DNA of 64,000 nt from CATOSP01 sp034422355 (GCA_034422355.1 DAOUJS010000066.1:1-64000), one strand, 5' to 3'. Numbered from the stretch's first letter, positions 27,301-36,276 are shown. Numbers and translations are program-made. Notes: generated by a model not told the origin, from the sequence alone.

Positions 27301-28038
27301 CCCGTTGGACTGCATGATCAGCACGTCTCGCATCTGCCGGTATGGGTCAAGACGCTGCCGGAGCCGGTCCAGGTAGTCGCTGAACACGGGACCGACGTAG
27401 GAATTGATTACCGTGGTGCTGAGGCGGTCGAATTCCTTGATCTGCGGAATGATCTCCTGTGACAGAGAGGTGTAAGAGCCGGGGAACCTGTCGCGCACCC
27501 GTTGAGCAGCCTGCCGTTCGTGCGCGGGATTCAGATAGGAAAACAGGAAACAGACGGCCAGCGCATTAACCCCTTCTTCCTCAAAGAAGTCCAGCGCCCG
27601 GTCCAGGTCCTCCATGTCCAAGGGGGTGTGAACGCTCCCGTCAGCCCGGACCCTCTCGCTGACGCCCAAACGGAGGTAACGAGGCACAAGGGGCGCGAAG
27701 GGCGGCATCCGGAGGTTATACCGGTCCTCCTTCAACCCCTCCCGCATCTCCAGCAAGTCCCGGAAGCCCTCGGTGGTGATCAGTCCAACCTTCGCCCCCT
27801 TGCGTTCCACCAGGGTGTTGGTCGCAACGGTGGTCCCGTGGATCACCAGCGCCGTCTCTTCCAGCAGGTCCGGCAACGATATGCCGTACTCACCCGCGAC
27901 CAGGGCCAACCCCGCCATAGCGCCCTGTGAGGGGTCATCGGGTGTTGATGGGGTCTTGAAATACCGGGGCGCGGCCTCCTCCTGGACCACCACAAGGTCG
28001 GTGAAGGTGCCGCCAACGTCGATGCCAATCTTGAACAT
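24307..28038 (-). CDS. Fused hydantoinase/oxoprolinase (HyuA-HyuB)
   Basis: A single 1243-residue chain joining the ATP-binding HyuA part (about 1-690) to the HyuB part (about 700-1240), like eukaryotic 5-oxoprolinase. HyuA begins IGIDVGGTFTDLVV with the phosphate-binding signature, followed by IHGTTVATNTLVERKGAKVGL and FDMGGTSTDIS. HyuB begins ITLAVIEHRLESIALEM and holds LNDPYYGGSHLPD, NRAHHSDVGGGTHGG and GGGGFGDP. Such enzymes use ATP to open cyclic amides or to carboxylate ketones (acetophenone/acetone-type carboxylases). Which one cannot be decided here. In many bacteria the two parts are separate genes. Confidence 0.92.
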   Translation of the reverse strand: MFKIGIDVGGTFTDLVVVQEEAAPRYFKTPSTPDDPSQGAMAGLALVAGEYGISLPDLLEETALVIHGTTVATNTLVERKGAKVGLITTEGFRDLLEMREGLKEDRYNLRMPPFAPLVPRYLRLGVSERVRADGSVHTPLDMEDLDRALDFFEEEGVNALAVCFLFSYLNPAHERQAAQRVRDRFPGSYTSLSQEIIPQIKEFDRLSTTVINSYVGPVFSDYLDRLRQRLDPYRQMRDVLIMQSNGGVAPIEESMRQPVRAILSGPAGGVNAAAFLGAQLGRSRIIAFDMGGTSTDISLVEDGVPHLTTEKFEAGWKISVPMIDIHTLGAGGGSIARVDEGGLLHVGPDSAGADPGPACYGKGGAAPTVTDANLVLGYLDPANFLGGRESLDLGLAEDALESHIARPLGLSTVEAAHGVSRVVSTSIAEGIRLMSVQRGVDPREFALMAFGGASGLQAGQVARQLQVERVCIPCAAPVLSAYGMLCTDLKYDFSRSHPVSLDAIDLAEVRSILSELEAEGRRKLDEEEDESIEAVEVQASADMRYLDQIYEVNVPLPDLGQDDNALLAEWEANFHRRYQELYSYRQQDQEVRLVTLRVTAVGKLPRVSLPSSPPPDSTVEQKGTRRAFFGEWLEVPVYDMGRLPAEAEIEGPCILESDFTTVVLEDGDRAVVDRMGGVDMFIGMDSPQSAPGMAGSDGAGDPITLAVIEHRLESIALEMTEVMLRTSMSQILNSSRDFSTAILDADCQLVAQGEGIPVHISALPVAGAAVRDYFGDDISEGDLFILNDPYYGGSHLPDITIIQPVFHQGQLLFYGVNRAHHSDVGGGTHGGYNPAASEIFHEGLRIPPLRLYDRGNPRQDVLQMLSANVRQPENFLGDLNAQIGSVMIATQRIQALLESYGPGRLLSAVDGILAATESQVRRFISGWPDGVYHGESFVDDDGFDTRLIPIRARVTIAGDSMTIDLGESSPQVTGFINSAYANTRSLAHAAIMYLAPSDVPRNEGSMRPVQVVAPKGLVVNANSPAPVCMSTNHCAEEIVEAVFRALAPAVPHAVSAGFSRRLRYAITGSDPRTGRRFIWHFFLARGGGGASQGYDGWTGVGEVNVAGGIRSPSIEVTEERFPFFIRKHELRADSGGDGEWRGGLGALCDLVYEGGGPALLNTAGDGVIVPPFGLFGAEPGLPHLYKIVSNGTDRVLGSKETGVTVNIGDRIVCLSSGGGGFGDPARRAKSSRDWDVKNGYVTG

Positions 28039-28236
28039 GGGTGTTACCTCTCAGTTTCTCCTCGTTTCATAGAGACTTGCTCGGAGACTTGCCCAGTATC
28101 CGGTATTGCAATCCACAGGTCGAGCCTGTCCTGTGCGCCCCGGTGGTGGGCATGTACAAGACTCGCATATACTATGCTCCGCCATATGCTCAAGCAATGG
28201 CCGGACAATCCGAACATGAAACGGGGAGACCTTCTG

Positions 28237-30174
28237 ATGACATCTGTGACTGAATCGCCCTACGGCTCCTGGGAATCGCCCATCACCTCCGACCTTATCG
28301 TGGCCGGGACCATCGGCCTCGGCCAGCCGGTTATAGACGGGGATGACATCTACTGGATCGAGTCCCGTCCTTCAGAGGAAGGACGCAACGTCATCGTCCG
28401 CCGGAACGCCGGCGGGGACACAGCGGACGTCACGCCGCCGGGGTTCAACGTGCGCACCCGTGTCCATGAGTATGGGGGCGGCGCATACTGCGTGTCGGCC
28501 GGGGTGGTCTACTTTTCCAACTTCGCCGACCAGCGGCTCTACCGCCAGGAACCGGGAAGCGAACCTACTCCCGTTACTCCAGCCGTAGACATGAGATATG
28601 CCGAAGGCGTGTTGGACAAAAACAGGGGGCGGATGGTCTGTGTTCGCGAGGACCACACCGGCGGGGAGGAGCCGGTAAATACCATCGCTGCCCTCTCCCT
28701 GGATGGCACAGACGCCGGAACGGTCCTGGCGTCCGGGGCAGACTTCTATGCCTCACCGCGCATCAGCCCCGACGGTTCGCGTCTAGCCTGGCTTAGCTGG
28801 GACCACCCCAACATGCCCTGGGACAGCGTCACGCTCTGGGTTGCGGAGTTTCAACCCGATGGCACGCTCGGCGAACCCGTTCCGGTGGCAGGCGGTCCGG
28901 GAGAATCAGTCTTCCAGCCGGAATGGTCCCCGGACGGCACGCTCTACTTCGTCTCCGACCGCACCGGCTGGTACAACATCCACCGCTCGGCAGATGGCAA
29001 GGTCGAGCCCGTATACCCAATGAACGCCGAGTTCGGCCACCCTGGATTCGGTCTCGGCAACACGGCCTACGGGTTCGAGTCCGAAGACCGTATTGTCTGC
29101 TGCTACGCGCAGTCCGGGGCGTGGAAACTGGGTTCCTTGGACGTGGTTTCCGGCAGATTGGAGGACCTGGATGTCCCCTACACGGAGATGAGCGGCGGCG
29201 GGGGCTTGCAAACCGCGCCGGGCGCGGCTGTGTTCATAGCCGGGGCCGCCGAACTACCCACGTCTGCTGTCCGGTTCGACCTGGCATCGGGAAGAGCGGA
29301 GGAGTTGCGCCGGGCCAGCAGCATATCAGTGGACGCCCGGTACATCTCCATTCCACGAGACATCGAGTTCCCCACCGAAAACGGTCTGACCGCCCATGCC
29401 TTCTACTACGGCCCGGCCAACGGGGAATACACTGGTATGCCCGGCGAGAAGCCTCCCCTTCTGGTCAAGAGCCACGGCGGGCCCACCGGCGCGACTTCGA
29501 CCGCCTTTGACCTGCGAATCCAGTATTGGACCAGCAGGGGCGTCGCTGTCCTTGACGTGAATTACGGCGGCAGCATGGGCTATGGCCGTGCTTACCGGGA
29601 ACGGCTCAAGGACCAATGGGGCATCGTGGACGTGGACGACTGCGTCAACGCCGCCCTCTACGTGGTCGCAGAAGGGCTTGCCGACGGTGGGCGTCTGGCC
29701 ATCGACGGCGGCAGCGCAGGCGGATTCACCACCCTGGCCGCGTTGACCTTCCGCGATGTTTTCAAGGCCGGCGCAAGCTACTATGGCGTAAGTGATCTTG
29801 AGGCCCTGGCAAGGGATACGCACAAGTTCGAGTCGCGGTATCTCGACGGACTGGTAGGCCCGTACCCGGAAGCCCGTCATGTATACCTGGAACGGTCTCC
29901 CATAAACCACACTGCCGGGCTGTCTTGCCCGTTGATACTGTTCCAGGGGTTGGAAGACAGGATCGTACCGCCGGACCAGGCAGAGTCTATGTACCAGGCC
30001 GTCCGCTCCAAGGGACTGCCCACGGCGTACCTGCCCTTTGAAGGAGAACAGCACGGGTTCCGCCGGGCGGAGAACATCAAGCGCGCGCTTGACGGGGAGC
30101 TTTACTTCTTCTCCCGGGTCTTCGGCTTCGAACCGGCCGGGAATATAGAACCAGTGGAAATTGAGAACCTGTAG
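28237..30174 (+). CDS. S9 family serine peptidase (acylaminoacyl-peptidase/dipeptidyl-peptidase type)
   Basis: A roughly 645-residue prolyl-oligopeptidase family protein. The N-terminal part (to about 390) is a beta-propeller with WD40-like ASPRISPDGSRLAWLSWD and QPEWSPDGTLYFVSDRTG blades. The C-terminal alpha/beta hydrolase carries nucleophile Ser in GGSAGGF, Asp in GLEDRIVPP and His in GEQHGF. There is no signal peptide, so it is probably cytoplasmic peptide turnover. I start at ATG 28237, with GGGGAG 8 bases upstream; several earlier in-frame ATGs lack sites. Convergent with the Fur-family gene. Confidence 0.92.
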   Translation: MTSVTESPYGSWESPITSDLIVAGTIGLGQPVIDGDDIYWIESRPSEEGRNVIVRRNAGGDTADVTPPGFNVRTRVHEYGGGAYCVSAGVVYFSNFADQRLYRQEPGSEPTPVTPAVDMRYAEGVLDKNRGRMVCVREDHTGGEEPVNTIAALSLDGTDAGTVLASGADFYASPRISPDGSRLAWLSWDHPNMPWDSVTLWVAEFQPDGTLGEPVPVAGGPGESVFQPEWSPDGTLYFVSDRTGWYNIHRSADGKVEPVYPMNAEFGHPGFGLGNTAYGFESEDRIVCCYAQSGAWKLGSLDVVSGRLEDLDVPYTEMSGGGGLQTAPGAAVFIAGAAELPTSAVRFDLASGRAEELRRASSISVDARYISIPRDIEFPTENGLTAHAFYYGPANGEYTGMPGEKPPLLVKSHGGPTGATSTAFDLRIQYWTSRGVAVLDVNYGGSMGYGRAYRERLKDQWGIVDVDDCVNAALYVVAEGLADGGRLAIDGGSAGGFTTLAALTFRDVFKAGASYYGVSDLEALARDTHKFESRYLDGLVGPYPEARHVYLERSPINHTAGLSCPLILFQGLEDRIVPPDQAESMYQAVRSKGLPTAYLPFEGEQHGFRRAENIKRALDGELYFFSRVFGFEPAGNIEPVEIENL

Positions 30175-30188
30175 GCTTCCCTGCCCGG

Positions 30189-30629
30189 CTACGTCCGGGA
30201 GTCGTCGGACGGGGCGCAGCCGGAGCACCAGCCGTAGAAGTCCACCCGCTGGGCTGCCACCTCGAAGTCCGACTCCCCTTCGAGAATGCGGCGAAGCTCG
30301 GCAACCATATTCTGCCCCACGTCGGCATCCACCACGGTGCCGCAGCCGATGCACACCAGGTTGGCGTGGGGAGACAGGTTGGCGTCGTAGCGAGACAGGC
30401 GTTGGAAGGGAAGCTCCCTGACAATCGCGGCCCGCTCCAGAACGTCCAGCGTCGAGTAGACCGTGGCCAGCGTGACGTAGGGGAAGAAGGCCTTGACCCT
30501 CTCATAAACATCCTTCACCGAGGGGTGGTCGCCGGAGTTGATGACGACTTCGGCTATGGCCAAACGCTGGGGAGTCAAGCGAATCCCCAGTTGCCTGAGA
30601 CGGGTTGCAAGTTCTTCTTGAGTCGTCAA
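30189..30629 (-). CDS. Fur/PerR family transcriptional regulator
   Basis: A metal- or peroxide-responsive repressor family. The N-terminal winged helix has RLTPQRLAIAEVV and ATVYSTLDVLE. The dimerisation domain has two structural zinc CxxC motifs, CIGC and CSGC. The metal-sensing histidine cluster is represented by HANLVC. The start is uncertain: TTG 30629 has GAGG 6 bases upstream, and TTG 30647 is also open. Whether it senses Fe, Zn, Mn or peroxide cannot be resolved. It stands alone; no binding box was identified with confidence. Confidence 0.9.
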   Translation of the reverse strand: MTTQEELATRLRQLGIRLTPQRLAIAEVVINSGDHPSVKDVYERVKAFFPYVTLATVYSTLDVLERAAIVRELPFQRLSRYDANLSPHANLVCIGCGTVVDADVGQNMVAELRRILEGESDFEVAAQRVDFYGWCSGCAPSDDSRT

Positions 30630-30699
30630 AGCCTTCCTCAGTCCCAACCAATAGTCCCAACCGATTTAACGGCGCGGCGTCAGCTCGCCTCATGTGCGC

Positions 30700-31455
30700 T
30701 TATGACGCGGTGGTGCCTCCATCAATGACCAGCTCACTCCCGGTCACGAAGGAAGATTCGTCGGAAGCCAGGTACAGGACGCCATAGGCAATGTCCTCAG
30801 TCGTGCCGACCCTGCCCAGTGGAAGCCGCTGCATCCGCTGCTCGAACCGCGAGGGATCGTTGAGGGTATCCTGGATCATCGGGGTGTCGATGGGTCCCGG
30901 ATGCACCGAGTTGCAGCGGATGTTCTCCCCGGCGTACTGAATGGCGGTAGCCTTGGTCAGAAGCCTCACCGCGCCCTTGGTGGCCGTGTAGCTTGGAGAC
31001 CCGTTGGGGCTGCCCACCAGCCCTGCCGTGGACGAGATGTTGATGATGGACCCGCCGCCGGCCCGCCTCATGGCCGGGTTAGCCGCCTTGGAACCAAGGA
31101 ACACGCCCTTGGCGTTGATGTCCATGATGCGCTCCCAGTCCTCAACCGTGGTCTCCTCCAGCCCCTTGCGGATGAGGATACCCGCGTTGTTGACCAGGAT
31201 GTCCAGCTTGCCGTAACGCTCTTCGGCAGTCTGCACCGCGGCTTGCCACTGGGCCTCGTCGGTAACGTCCAGGTGGACGTAGGTAGCTTCGCCGCCAAGC
31301 TCCCTGATCTCTGCTTCTACCTTCATCCCCTCTTCATCCAGGATGTCCCCGAACACCACCTTCGCGCCCTCGCGGGTCAGGAACCTCACCTCGGTCGCGC
31401 CCTGACCGCGCGCGCCGCCGCTGATAATCGCAACCTTTCCGTCCAACCTTCCCAT
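30700..31455 (-). CDS. Short-chain dehydrogenase/reductase
   Basis: A 251-residue classical SDR oxidising or reducing alcohol/ketone substrates with NAD(P). It shows the cofactor motif SGGARGQG (about 12-19), NNAG, catalytic Ser in NISSTAG and catalytic YTATK (YxxxK), followed by the PGPIDTPM loop and the C-terminal VTGSELVIDGG. An acidic residue in GDILDEEG after beta-2 suggests NAD preference. ATG 31455 was chosen to match the family N terminus. Its C terminus is complete, in contrast to the divergent SDR at 51.4 kb. Confidence 0.92.
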   Translation of the reverse strand: MGRLDGKVAIISGGARGQGATEVRFLTREGAKVVFGDILDEEGMKVEAEIRELGGEATYVHLDVTDEAQWQAAVQTAEERYGKLDILVNNAGILIRKGLEETTVEDWERIMDINAKGVFLGSKAANPAMRRAGGGSIINISSTAGLVGSPNGSPSYTATKGAVRLLTKATAIQYAGENIRCNSVHPGPIDTPMIQDTLNDPSRFEQRMQRLPLGRVGTTEDIAYGVLYLASDESSFVTGSELVIDGGTTAS

Positions 31456-31657
31456 GCCGTCACCCCCGGCGTATGTCTGCTGGCATTCCAAGGGGCCGCG
31501 CCAGGCCCCGAACATCTACGAGAAACCGCTGGAACCCGGACCCTCTGCGAGTGTGCCGACCCTTGACTGCGCACATGACCCGCGTTCTCAAGCGTTAACC
31601 GGCGGGGTTCTCCTGTGCCTGCTGGCCGCCGAACCGGCGGCGATGCACCCGGAGCGT

Positions 31658-32020
31658 TCAATCATCCATGACCACGGGTATGCCCGCCGCCTCGGCCCTG
31701 GCGGCCGCCTCGTGGTTGATTACCCCATCCTGCATCCAGATGTACTTGACCCCGACCTCGATGGCCTCGTCCACCACCGGGTCAACCAGCTCCGAGCGGC
31801 GGAAGACGTCCACCATGTCAATCGGTTCGGGCACCGATTTCAGGTCCGGGTAGCTTTTCTCCCCCAGGGTCTCCTCGATCATCGGGTTGACCGGGATGAT
31901 CCGGTATCCCTGGGACTGCATGTATTTGGACACCCGGTGGCTGTCCCGCTCCGGGTTGTCCGACAGACCGACCACCGCGATGGTCTTGCTGTTGCGTAGC
32001 TGTTCCTCGACCAGGTCCAT
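31658..32020 (-). CDS. CoA-binding domain protein (YccU-like)
   Basis: A 120-residue stand-alone CoA_binding_2 Rossmann domain. Signatures are KTIAVVGLSDNPERDSHRV, GYRIIPVNP and the C-terminal WMQDGVINHEAAARAEAAGI. Members bind CoA but lack a catalytic domain; their role in the cell is poorly known. It lies between the SDR and trxB genes on the same strand, with 63 bases to trxB, and may share the trxB promoter. Confidence 0.9.
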   Translation of the reverse strand: MDLVEEQLRNSKTIAVVGLSDNPERDSHRVSKYMQSQGYRIIPVNPMIEETLGEKSYPDLKSVPEPIDMVDVFRRSELVDPVVDEAIEVGVKYIWMQDGVINHEAAARAEAAGIPVVMDD

Positions 32021-32083
32021 AGCTTCCTCCTGTCAGTGGAGTCTCCGTTACCTGCGGGAGAGGATAAACACAGTGATGTTTCC

Positions 32084-33013
32084 CTACCAGCCCCTTGTCC
32101 TGATGAAATTGAAAGCCGAGATCGCAGCGGTCGCGCCGTCGCCCACGGCAGACGCCAACTGGGACACCGAGTTCTGCCGTATATCTCCCACAGCGTACAG
32201 TCCGGCAACCGGGGTTTCCATCGAGATGTTGACCGGGATATGCCCGGCGTTGTCCACCTCGACCAGGTTGCTCACCAGGGACGAGTTTGGTTCCAGTCCC
32301 ACGTACACGAACAGCCCGGTAAGGCCCACGGCGTTCTCAGCGTTGGTTGCCACGTCTCTCGTCCTTACGGCCGTAACGGTGTCCTCGCCGAGCACTTCCT
32401 CCACCACCGTATTCCAGACAACCTCAATCTTCCGGTTGTTGAGAAGCCGGTCCTGGATTGCCTGGTGCGCCCGCAACTGGTCCCTCCGGTGAAACAGGAG
32501 AACCCGGTCTGCGTACTCCGTCAACGTGAGGGCTTCGTCCACCGCCGAGTCTCCGCCGCCAACGACTCCCACCACCTGGTCCATGTAAAGCGGCCCGTCA
32601 CAGGTGGCGCAGTGGGAGACTCCCCGGCCAAACATCTCCTCCTCGCCAGGAATACCGAGCTGTCTCAGGCTGGAGCCGGCCGCTACGATGACCGCCTTGG
32701 CCCGGTATCCCCCGGAGTCGGTCTCCACCAGCTTGAAGTCCCCGTCCCGTGAGATGGATTCGACTTCACCCATGATGAACTCGGCTCCGGCGTCCATCGC
32801 CTGCTCCTGCACCGCAGGACCGAGTTCCGCCCCCGACACTCCCTGGGGGAAACCCGGGAAATTCTCGATGTTTTCGATGTTGATAATCTGTGCGCCGCCC
32901 ATCATCCGTTCCATCAGTCCGGTCCGCATACCGTAACGGGAAGCGTACATGGCGGCAGTCATACCTGCCAGACCCGCGCCAATTACCAGAACATCATAGT
33001 CGTTAGCAGCCAA
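32084..33013 (-). CDS. trxB: Thioredoxin-disulfide reductase
   Basis: A 309-residue FAD/NADPH enzyme that keeps thioredoxin reduced. It has the FAD-binding GAGLAGMTAA (12-21), the redox-active CATC (135-138), an NADPH-binding VVGGGDSAVDEA and the C-terminal GLYAVGDIRQN. The length is typical of the low-molecular-weight type. No thioredoxin gene is adjacent. A near-consensus promoter lies 37-66 bases upstream. Confidence 0.95.
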   Translation of the reverse strand: MAANDYDVLVIGAGLAGMTAAMYASRYGMRTGLMERMMGGAQIINIENIENFPGFPQGVSGAELGPAVQEQAMDAGAEFIMGEVESISRDGDFKLVETDSGGYRAKAVIVAAGSSLRQLGIPGEEEMFGRGVSHCATCDGPLYMDQVVGVVGGGDSAVDEALTLTEYADRVLLFHRRDQLRAHQAIQDRLLNNRKIEVVWNTVVEEVLGEDTVTAVRTRDVATNAENAVGLTGLFVYVGLEPNSSLVSNLVEVDNAGHIPVNISMETPVAGLYAVGDIRQNSVSQLASAVGDGATAAISAFNFIRTRGW

Positions 33014-33049
33014 CGAACCCTCCTCAGACCCTCCGGGTCTCCGGGGCTA

Positions 33050-33079
33050 ACTATAGTTGTGGCCCGAATGAAGTGTCAA
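33050..33079 (-). promoter_or_regulatory. Promoter of trxB
   Basis: Minus-strand TTGACA (33079-33074), 18-base spacer, TATAGT (33055-33050), 37 bases upstream of the trxB start. One of the best sigma-70-type matches in the window. Confidence 0.7.
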
Positions 33080-33224
33080 CAAGCGGAAGACGCCGGTGAC
33101 AGACGGCCGATCCCCCGCCGCCCGGCTGTTGCGCTGTCCTGTAGCAATGCCCAATAATATGCAAACCGCACTCCCGCAAGCCCGGGACCGTGGTCGCGGG
33201 AAACATGCGGCTAGGGAGATTACC

Positions 33225-34094
33225 GTGATAGTTGACCTGGTAAGCGTAACTGCCAGCGATGGAATCAGGCTCGATGGGGCATTCCTGGGACCGAAGGACG
33301 CCCTGCAGCCGGAGGCGGCCATCGACGCCGTTCTGCTAATCCACGGTTCATCGGCGAACTTCTACACCGCGTCCACCCTGGGGATGGCCGAGGACCTGAG
33401 CAACAGGGGGTACGCGGCCCTGTCGATGAACACCGCCGCCCATGACACGGTGTGGTACAACCGGGGCGACAACAGCTACTACGGAGTCGCCTACGAGATT
33501 CTGGACCGGAGCCGTCTTGACCTGCGGGCGGGCATTGACCACCTGTGGGAGCGGGGCTACCGCCGCATCGCGCTTCTCGGCCACAGCATGGGCGCGGTGA
33601 GAGTAGTCTATTACGCCGCGATGGAGGACGACGACCGGGTACAGGCAGTCATACCCGTGTCGCCGGTGCGCCTGTCCTATTCCTACTACCTGAAGTCCGA
33701 AGATGCCGCCGAGTTCCAGGCAAACATCGACCGCGCCGACCAACTGGAAGCGGAGGGCCGGGCGATGGACCTGATGCCGGTCAACTTCCCCATTCCCCAG
33801 ATGTTCAGCGCGGCGGCCTACCTGGACAAGCACGGTCCCACCGAGCGTTACAACCTGGTGACCCACGCTCCCAGGGTCAAAGTCCCGCTGCTGGCCGTGG
33901 CCGGGTCCCTGGAGACCCATACCCGCCTGCGCGACATCCCCCAGGACCTGGTCACCGCCGCGGTCAACTCCCCGAAAGCCGACTATGCCATCATCGAGGG
34001 CGGCGACCACTCGCTGACCAACCGGCGGCAGGAAGCCGCGGACACAGTGCTGGAATGGCTGGCCAGCCTTCAACCGGCGGCAGTTGCCGGGTAG
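33225..34094 (+). CDS. Alpha/beta hydrolase
   Basis: A roughly 289-residue alpha/beta hydrolase. The oxyanion segment is VLLIHGSSANFYT, the nucleophile elbow is GHSMGAV, and a late acidic residue plus His occur in IIEGGDHSLTN. I prefer the GTG at 33225 with AGGGAG about 6 bases upstream, because upstream sequence to 33096 shows no domain. The lid region is rich in Tyr and acidic residues. It sits 66 bases before the CocE-type hydrolase and may be cotranscribed. The substrate is unknown. Confidence 0.85.
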   Translation: MIVDLVSVTASDGIRLDGAFLGPKDALQPEAAIDAVLLIHGSSANFYTASTLGMAEDLSNRGYAALSMNTAAHDTVWYNRGDNSYYGVAYEILDRSRLDLRAGIDHLWERGYRRIALLGHSMGAVRVVYYAAMEDDDRVQAVIPVSPVRLSYSYYLKSEDAAEFQANIDRADQLEAEGRAMDLMPVNFPIPQMFSAAAYLDKHGPTERYNLVTHAPRVKVPLLAVAGSLETHTRLRDIPQDLVTAAVNSPKADYAIIEGGDHSLTNRRQEAADTVLEWLASLQPAAVAG

Positions 34095-34160
34095 ATACCG
34101 GCTGGAGTCTCAATACAGCTTGCCCAGGCGGCCAAAGACCATAGGCGCTTTGAGGACGAC

Positions 34161-36005
34161 ATGACGCTAGAGTCGAACCCTTCCCAGGAATCTTTCGAGG
34201 TACATACTGAGACCAACGTTCCGGTGCGGATGCGGGATGGAATAGTCCTCATGGCGGACGTTCACCGCCCGGCACGGAACGGCCGGCCGCTGGATGGCCC
34301 ATTCCCGGCGTTGCTGGAACGAACGCCCTACAACAAGTCGGCGGAGTCCCGGGTGCTGGAGGCCGCGTTTTTCGCCACTCGCGGCTATGTGACCGTCGTG
34401 CAGGACACCAGGGGCCGGTTCGCGTCCCAGGGAGGCTTCAGCAAGTACGTCAACGAGGGGGAAGACGGCTACGACACCGTGGCATGGCTGGCCGGCCAAC
34501 CCTGGAGCAGCGGGAAGGTGGGAACCTACGGCACTTCCTACGGGGCGCACACCCAGGCCGCCCTGGCCAGCCTCGACCCGCCCGGTCTCGGCTGCATGTG
34601 GCTGGACTCCGGGGGGTTCTCCAACGCCTTCCTCAGCGGGTGCCGCAACGGGGGAGCCTTCGAGCTGCGCCAGGTCACCTGGGCCTACCGGCAGGCGCTG
34701 GACAGCCCGGAAGTCCAGGAGGACCCGCTGGTGTTGAAAGCCGCCCTGGAGAAGCAGGACATACATGCCTGGTTCCGCCGGATGCCCTGGCGTCCGGAGC
34801 ACTCCCCCTTGCGGTGGACGCCGGACTACGAGAACTACCTGCTGGAGATATGGCGTCACGAGACCTTCGACGACTACTGGAAGCAGGTGGGGCTGTGCGC
34901 CGAAGCCCACTACGGCAGCTTCAGCGGCGTGCCCCAGGTACACATGGGCAGCTGGTACGATCCTTACGCCCGCACCACCACCGACAACTACATCGCTTTA
35001 TCCGCGCAGAAAGAGGGCCCGGTGTCCCTGATCATGGGGCCATGGACCCACGGCCAGCGTTCCGTGTCACACTCAGGCGACATCGACTTCGGGCCGGACG
35101 CCACCCTCGACGGGAACCTGGATGAGGACTTCAACTTCCTGCGCCTCCGGTTCTTCGACCATTGGCTCAAGGACGGGCCCGACCGGGCCGGACGGGAATA
35201 CCCCGTTAAACTCTTCGTGATGGGCGGCGGGTCCGGGAGACGCAACGCCCAGGGCAGGCTGGAGCACGGCGGCCGGTGGCGGGAGGAGCAGGAATGGCCC
35301 CTGTCCCGGGCAACGGCAACACCATTCTACCTGAACGCCGGAGGAAGGCTGACCACCGCAGCGCCGGAGGGAGAAAGTCCGCCGTCGGAGTACCTGTTCG
35401 ACCCCAACAACCCTGCGCCCACCATCGGGGGGAACATCTCCTCCGGTCTGCCCATAATGGGCGCGGGCGGGTTCGACCAGCGGGAGTCTCCCGAATTCTT
35501 CGGTTCCAGGGAGCCGTATCTGCCCCTGGCTTCCAGGCCCGACGTGCTGGCGTTCCAGACCGGGCCTTTGCCGGAAGACATGGAGGTCACCGGACCCGTC
35601 TCAGTGCAGCTATGGGTGTCCTCGTCGGCGGTGGATACGGACTTCACGGCCAAGCTGGTGGACGTCTATCCGCCCTCTCCCGACTATCCTGAAGGGTACG
35701 CATTGAACCTGACCGACGGTATCCTCCGGGCCAAGTTCAGGGACTCCTGGGAAGAACCCTCACTGCTGGAGCCGGGAAAAGTCTACCAGGTTACGGTGCA
35801 GCTATTCCCGACCAGCAACCTGTTTGCCAGGGGCCACCGGATCAGGCTGGACATTTCATCGAGCAACTTCCCGCGCTTCGACGTGAACGGCAACACCGGC
35901 GAGAACCCGGCCACATCCGCAGTGAGGATACCGGCCCGCAACAGCATCTACCACGACTCCGCCCACCCATCCCACGTGCTGCTGCCGGTGGCGCCGGCGG
36001 GCTGA
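34161..36005 (+). CDS. CocE/NonD family (X-Pro dipeptidyl-peptidase S15-like) hydrolase
   Basis: A 614-residue serine hydrolase of the cocaine-esterase/X-Pro dipeptidyl peptidase group. The N-terminal alpha/beta hydrolase has VPVRMRDGIVLMADVHRP, the RTPYNK segment, nucleophile Ser in GTYGTSYGAH and His in MGPWTHGQR. The C-terminal jelly-roll (about 430-610) begins near YLFDPNNPAPTIGG and includes the conserved LDISSSNFPRFD. No export signal is visible. Possible substrates are esters, amides or glutaryl compounds. Confidence 0.92.
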   Translation: MTLESNPSQESFEVHTETNVPVRMRDGIVLMADVHRPARNGRPLDGPFPALLERTPYNKSAESRVLEAAFFATRGYVTVVQDTRGRFASQGGFSKYVNEGEDGYDTVAWLAGQPWSSGKVGTYGTSYGAHTQAALASLDPPGLGCMWLDSGGFSNAFLSGCRNGGAFELRQVTWAYRQALDSPEVQEDPLVLKAALEKQDIHAWFRRMPWRPEHSPLRWTPDYENYLLEIWRHETFDDYWKQVGLCAEAHYGSFSGVPQVHMGSWYDPYARTTTDNYIALSAQKEGPVSLIMGPWTHGQRSVSHSGDIDFGPDATLDGNLDEDFNFLRLRFFDHWLKDGPDRAGREYPVKLFVMGGGSGRRNAQGRLEHGGRWREEQEWPLSRATATPFYLNAGGRLTTAAPEGESPPSEYLFDPNNPAPTIGGNISSGLPIMGAGGFDQRESPEFFGSREPYLPLASRPDVLAFQTGPLPEDMEVTGPVSVQLWVSSSAVDTDFTAKLVDVYPPSPDYPEGYALNLTDGILRAKFRDSWEEPSLLEPGKVYQVTVQLFPTSNLFARGHRIRLDISSSNFPRFDVNGNTGENPATSAVRIPARNSIYHDSAHPSHVLLPVAPAG

Positions 36006-36136
36006 GAACATCGCCCCGCACCAGCCAAGGGGCGGCGGGTAGGGTCCGTACCCGGAGTGAAGTCCATTCCGGCCGCCTCCAGCGTAAGTATGGGTTGAAG
36101 TCCCGAGTCTACGGAGTTGCCCCGGCAAAGGCTTCG

Positions 36137-36165
36137 TTGACACCCTGATGGGCCGGGTCTACACT
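36137..36165 (+). promoter_or_regulatory. Promoter of glyA
   Basis: TTGACA (36137-36142), 17-base spacer, TACACT (36160-36165), about 110 bases before the glyA ATG. The boxes and spacing are identical to those upstream of the CoA-transferase pair at 13.7 kb. Confidence 0.6.
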
Positions 36166-36276
36166 AAATTCCCAGGGAACAGGTGTTCCCGTATTTATTT
36201 GCTTTGTATTGGCGATTTGTATTGGCATTCGCGCAGGGCGGGGTGCGGATGTTGGGACCGGCCCGAAGGAGGAACA

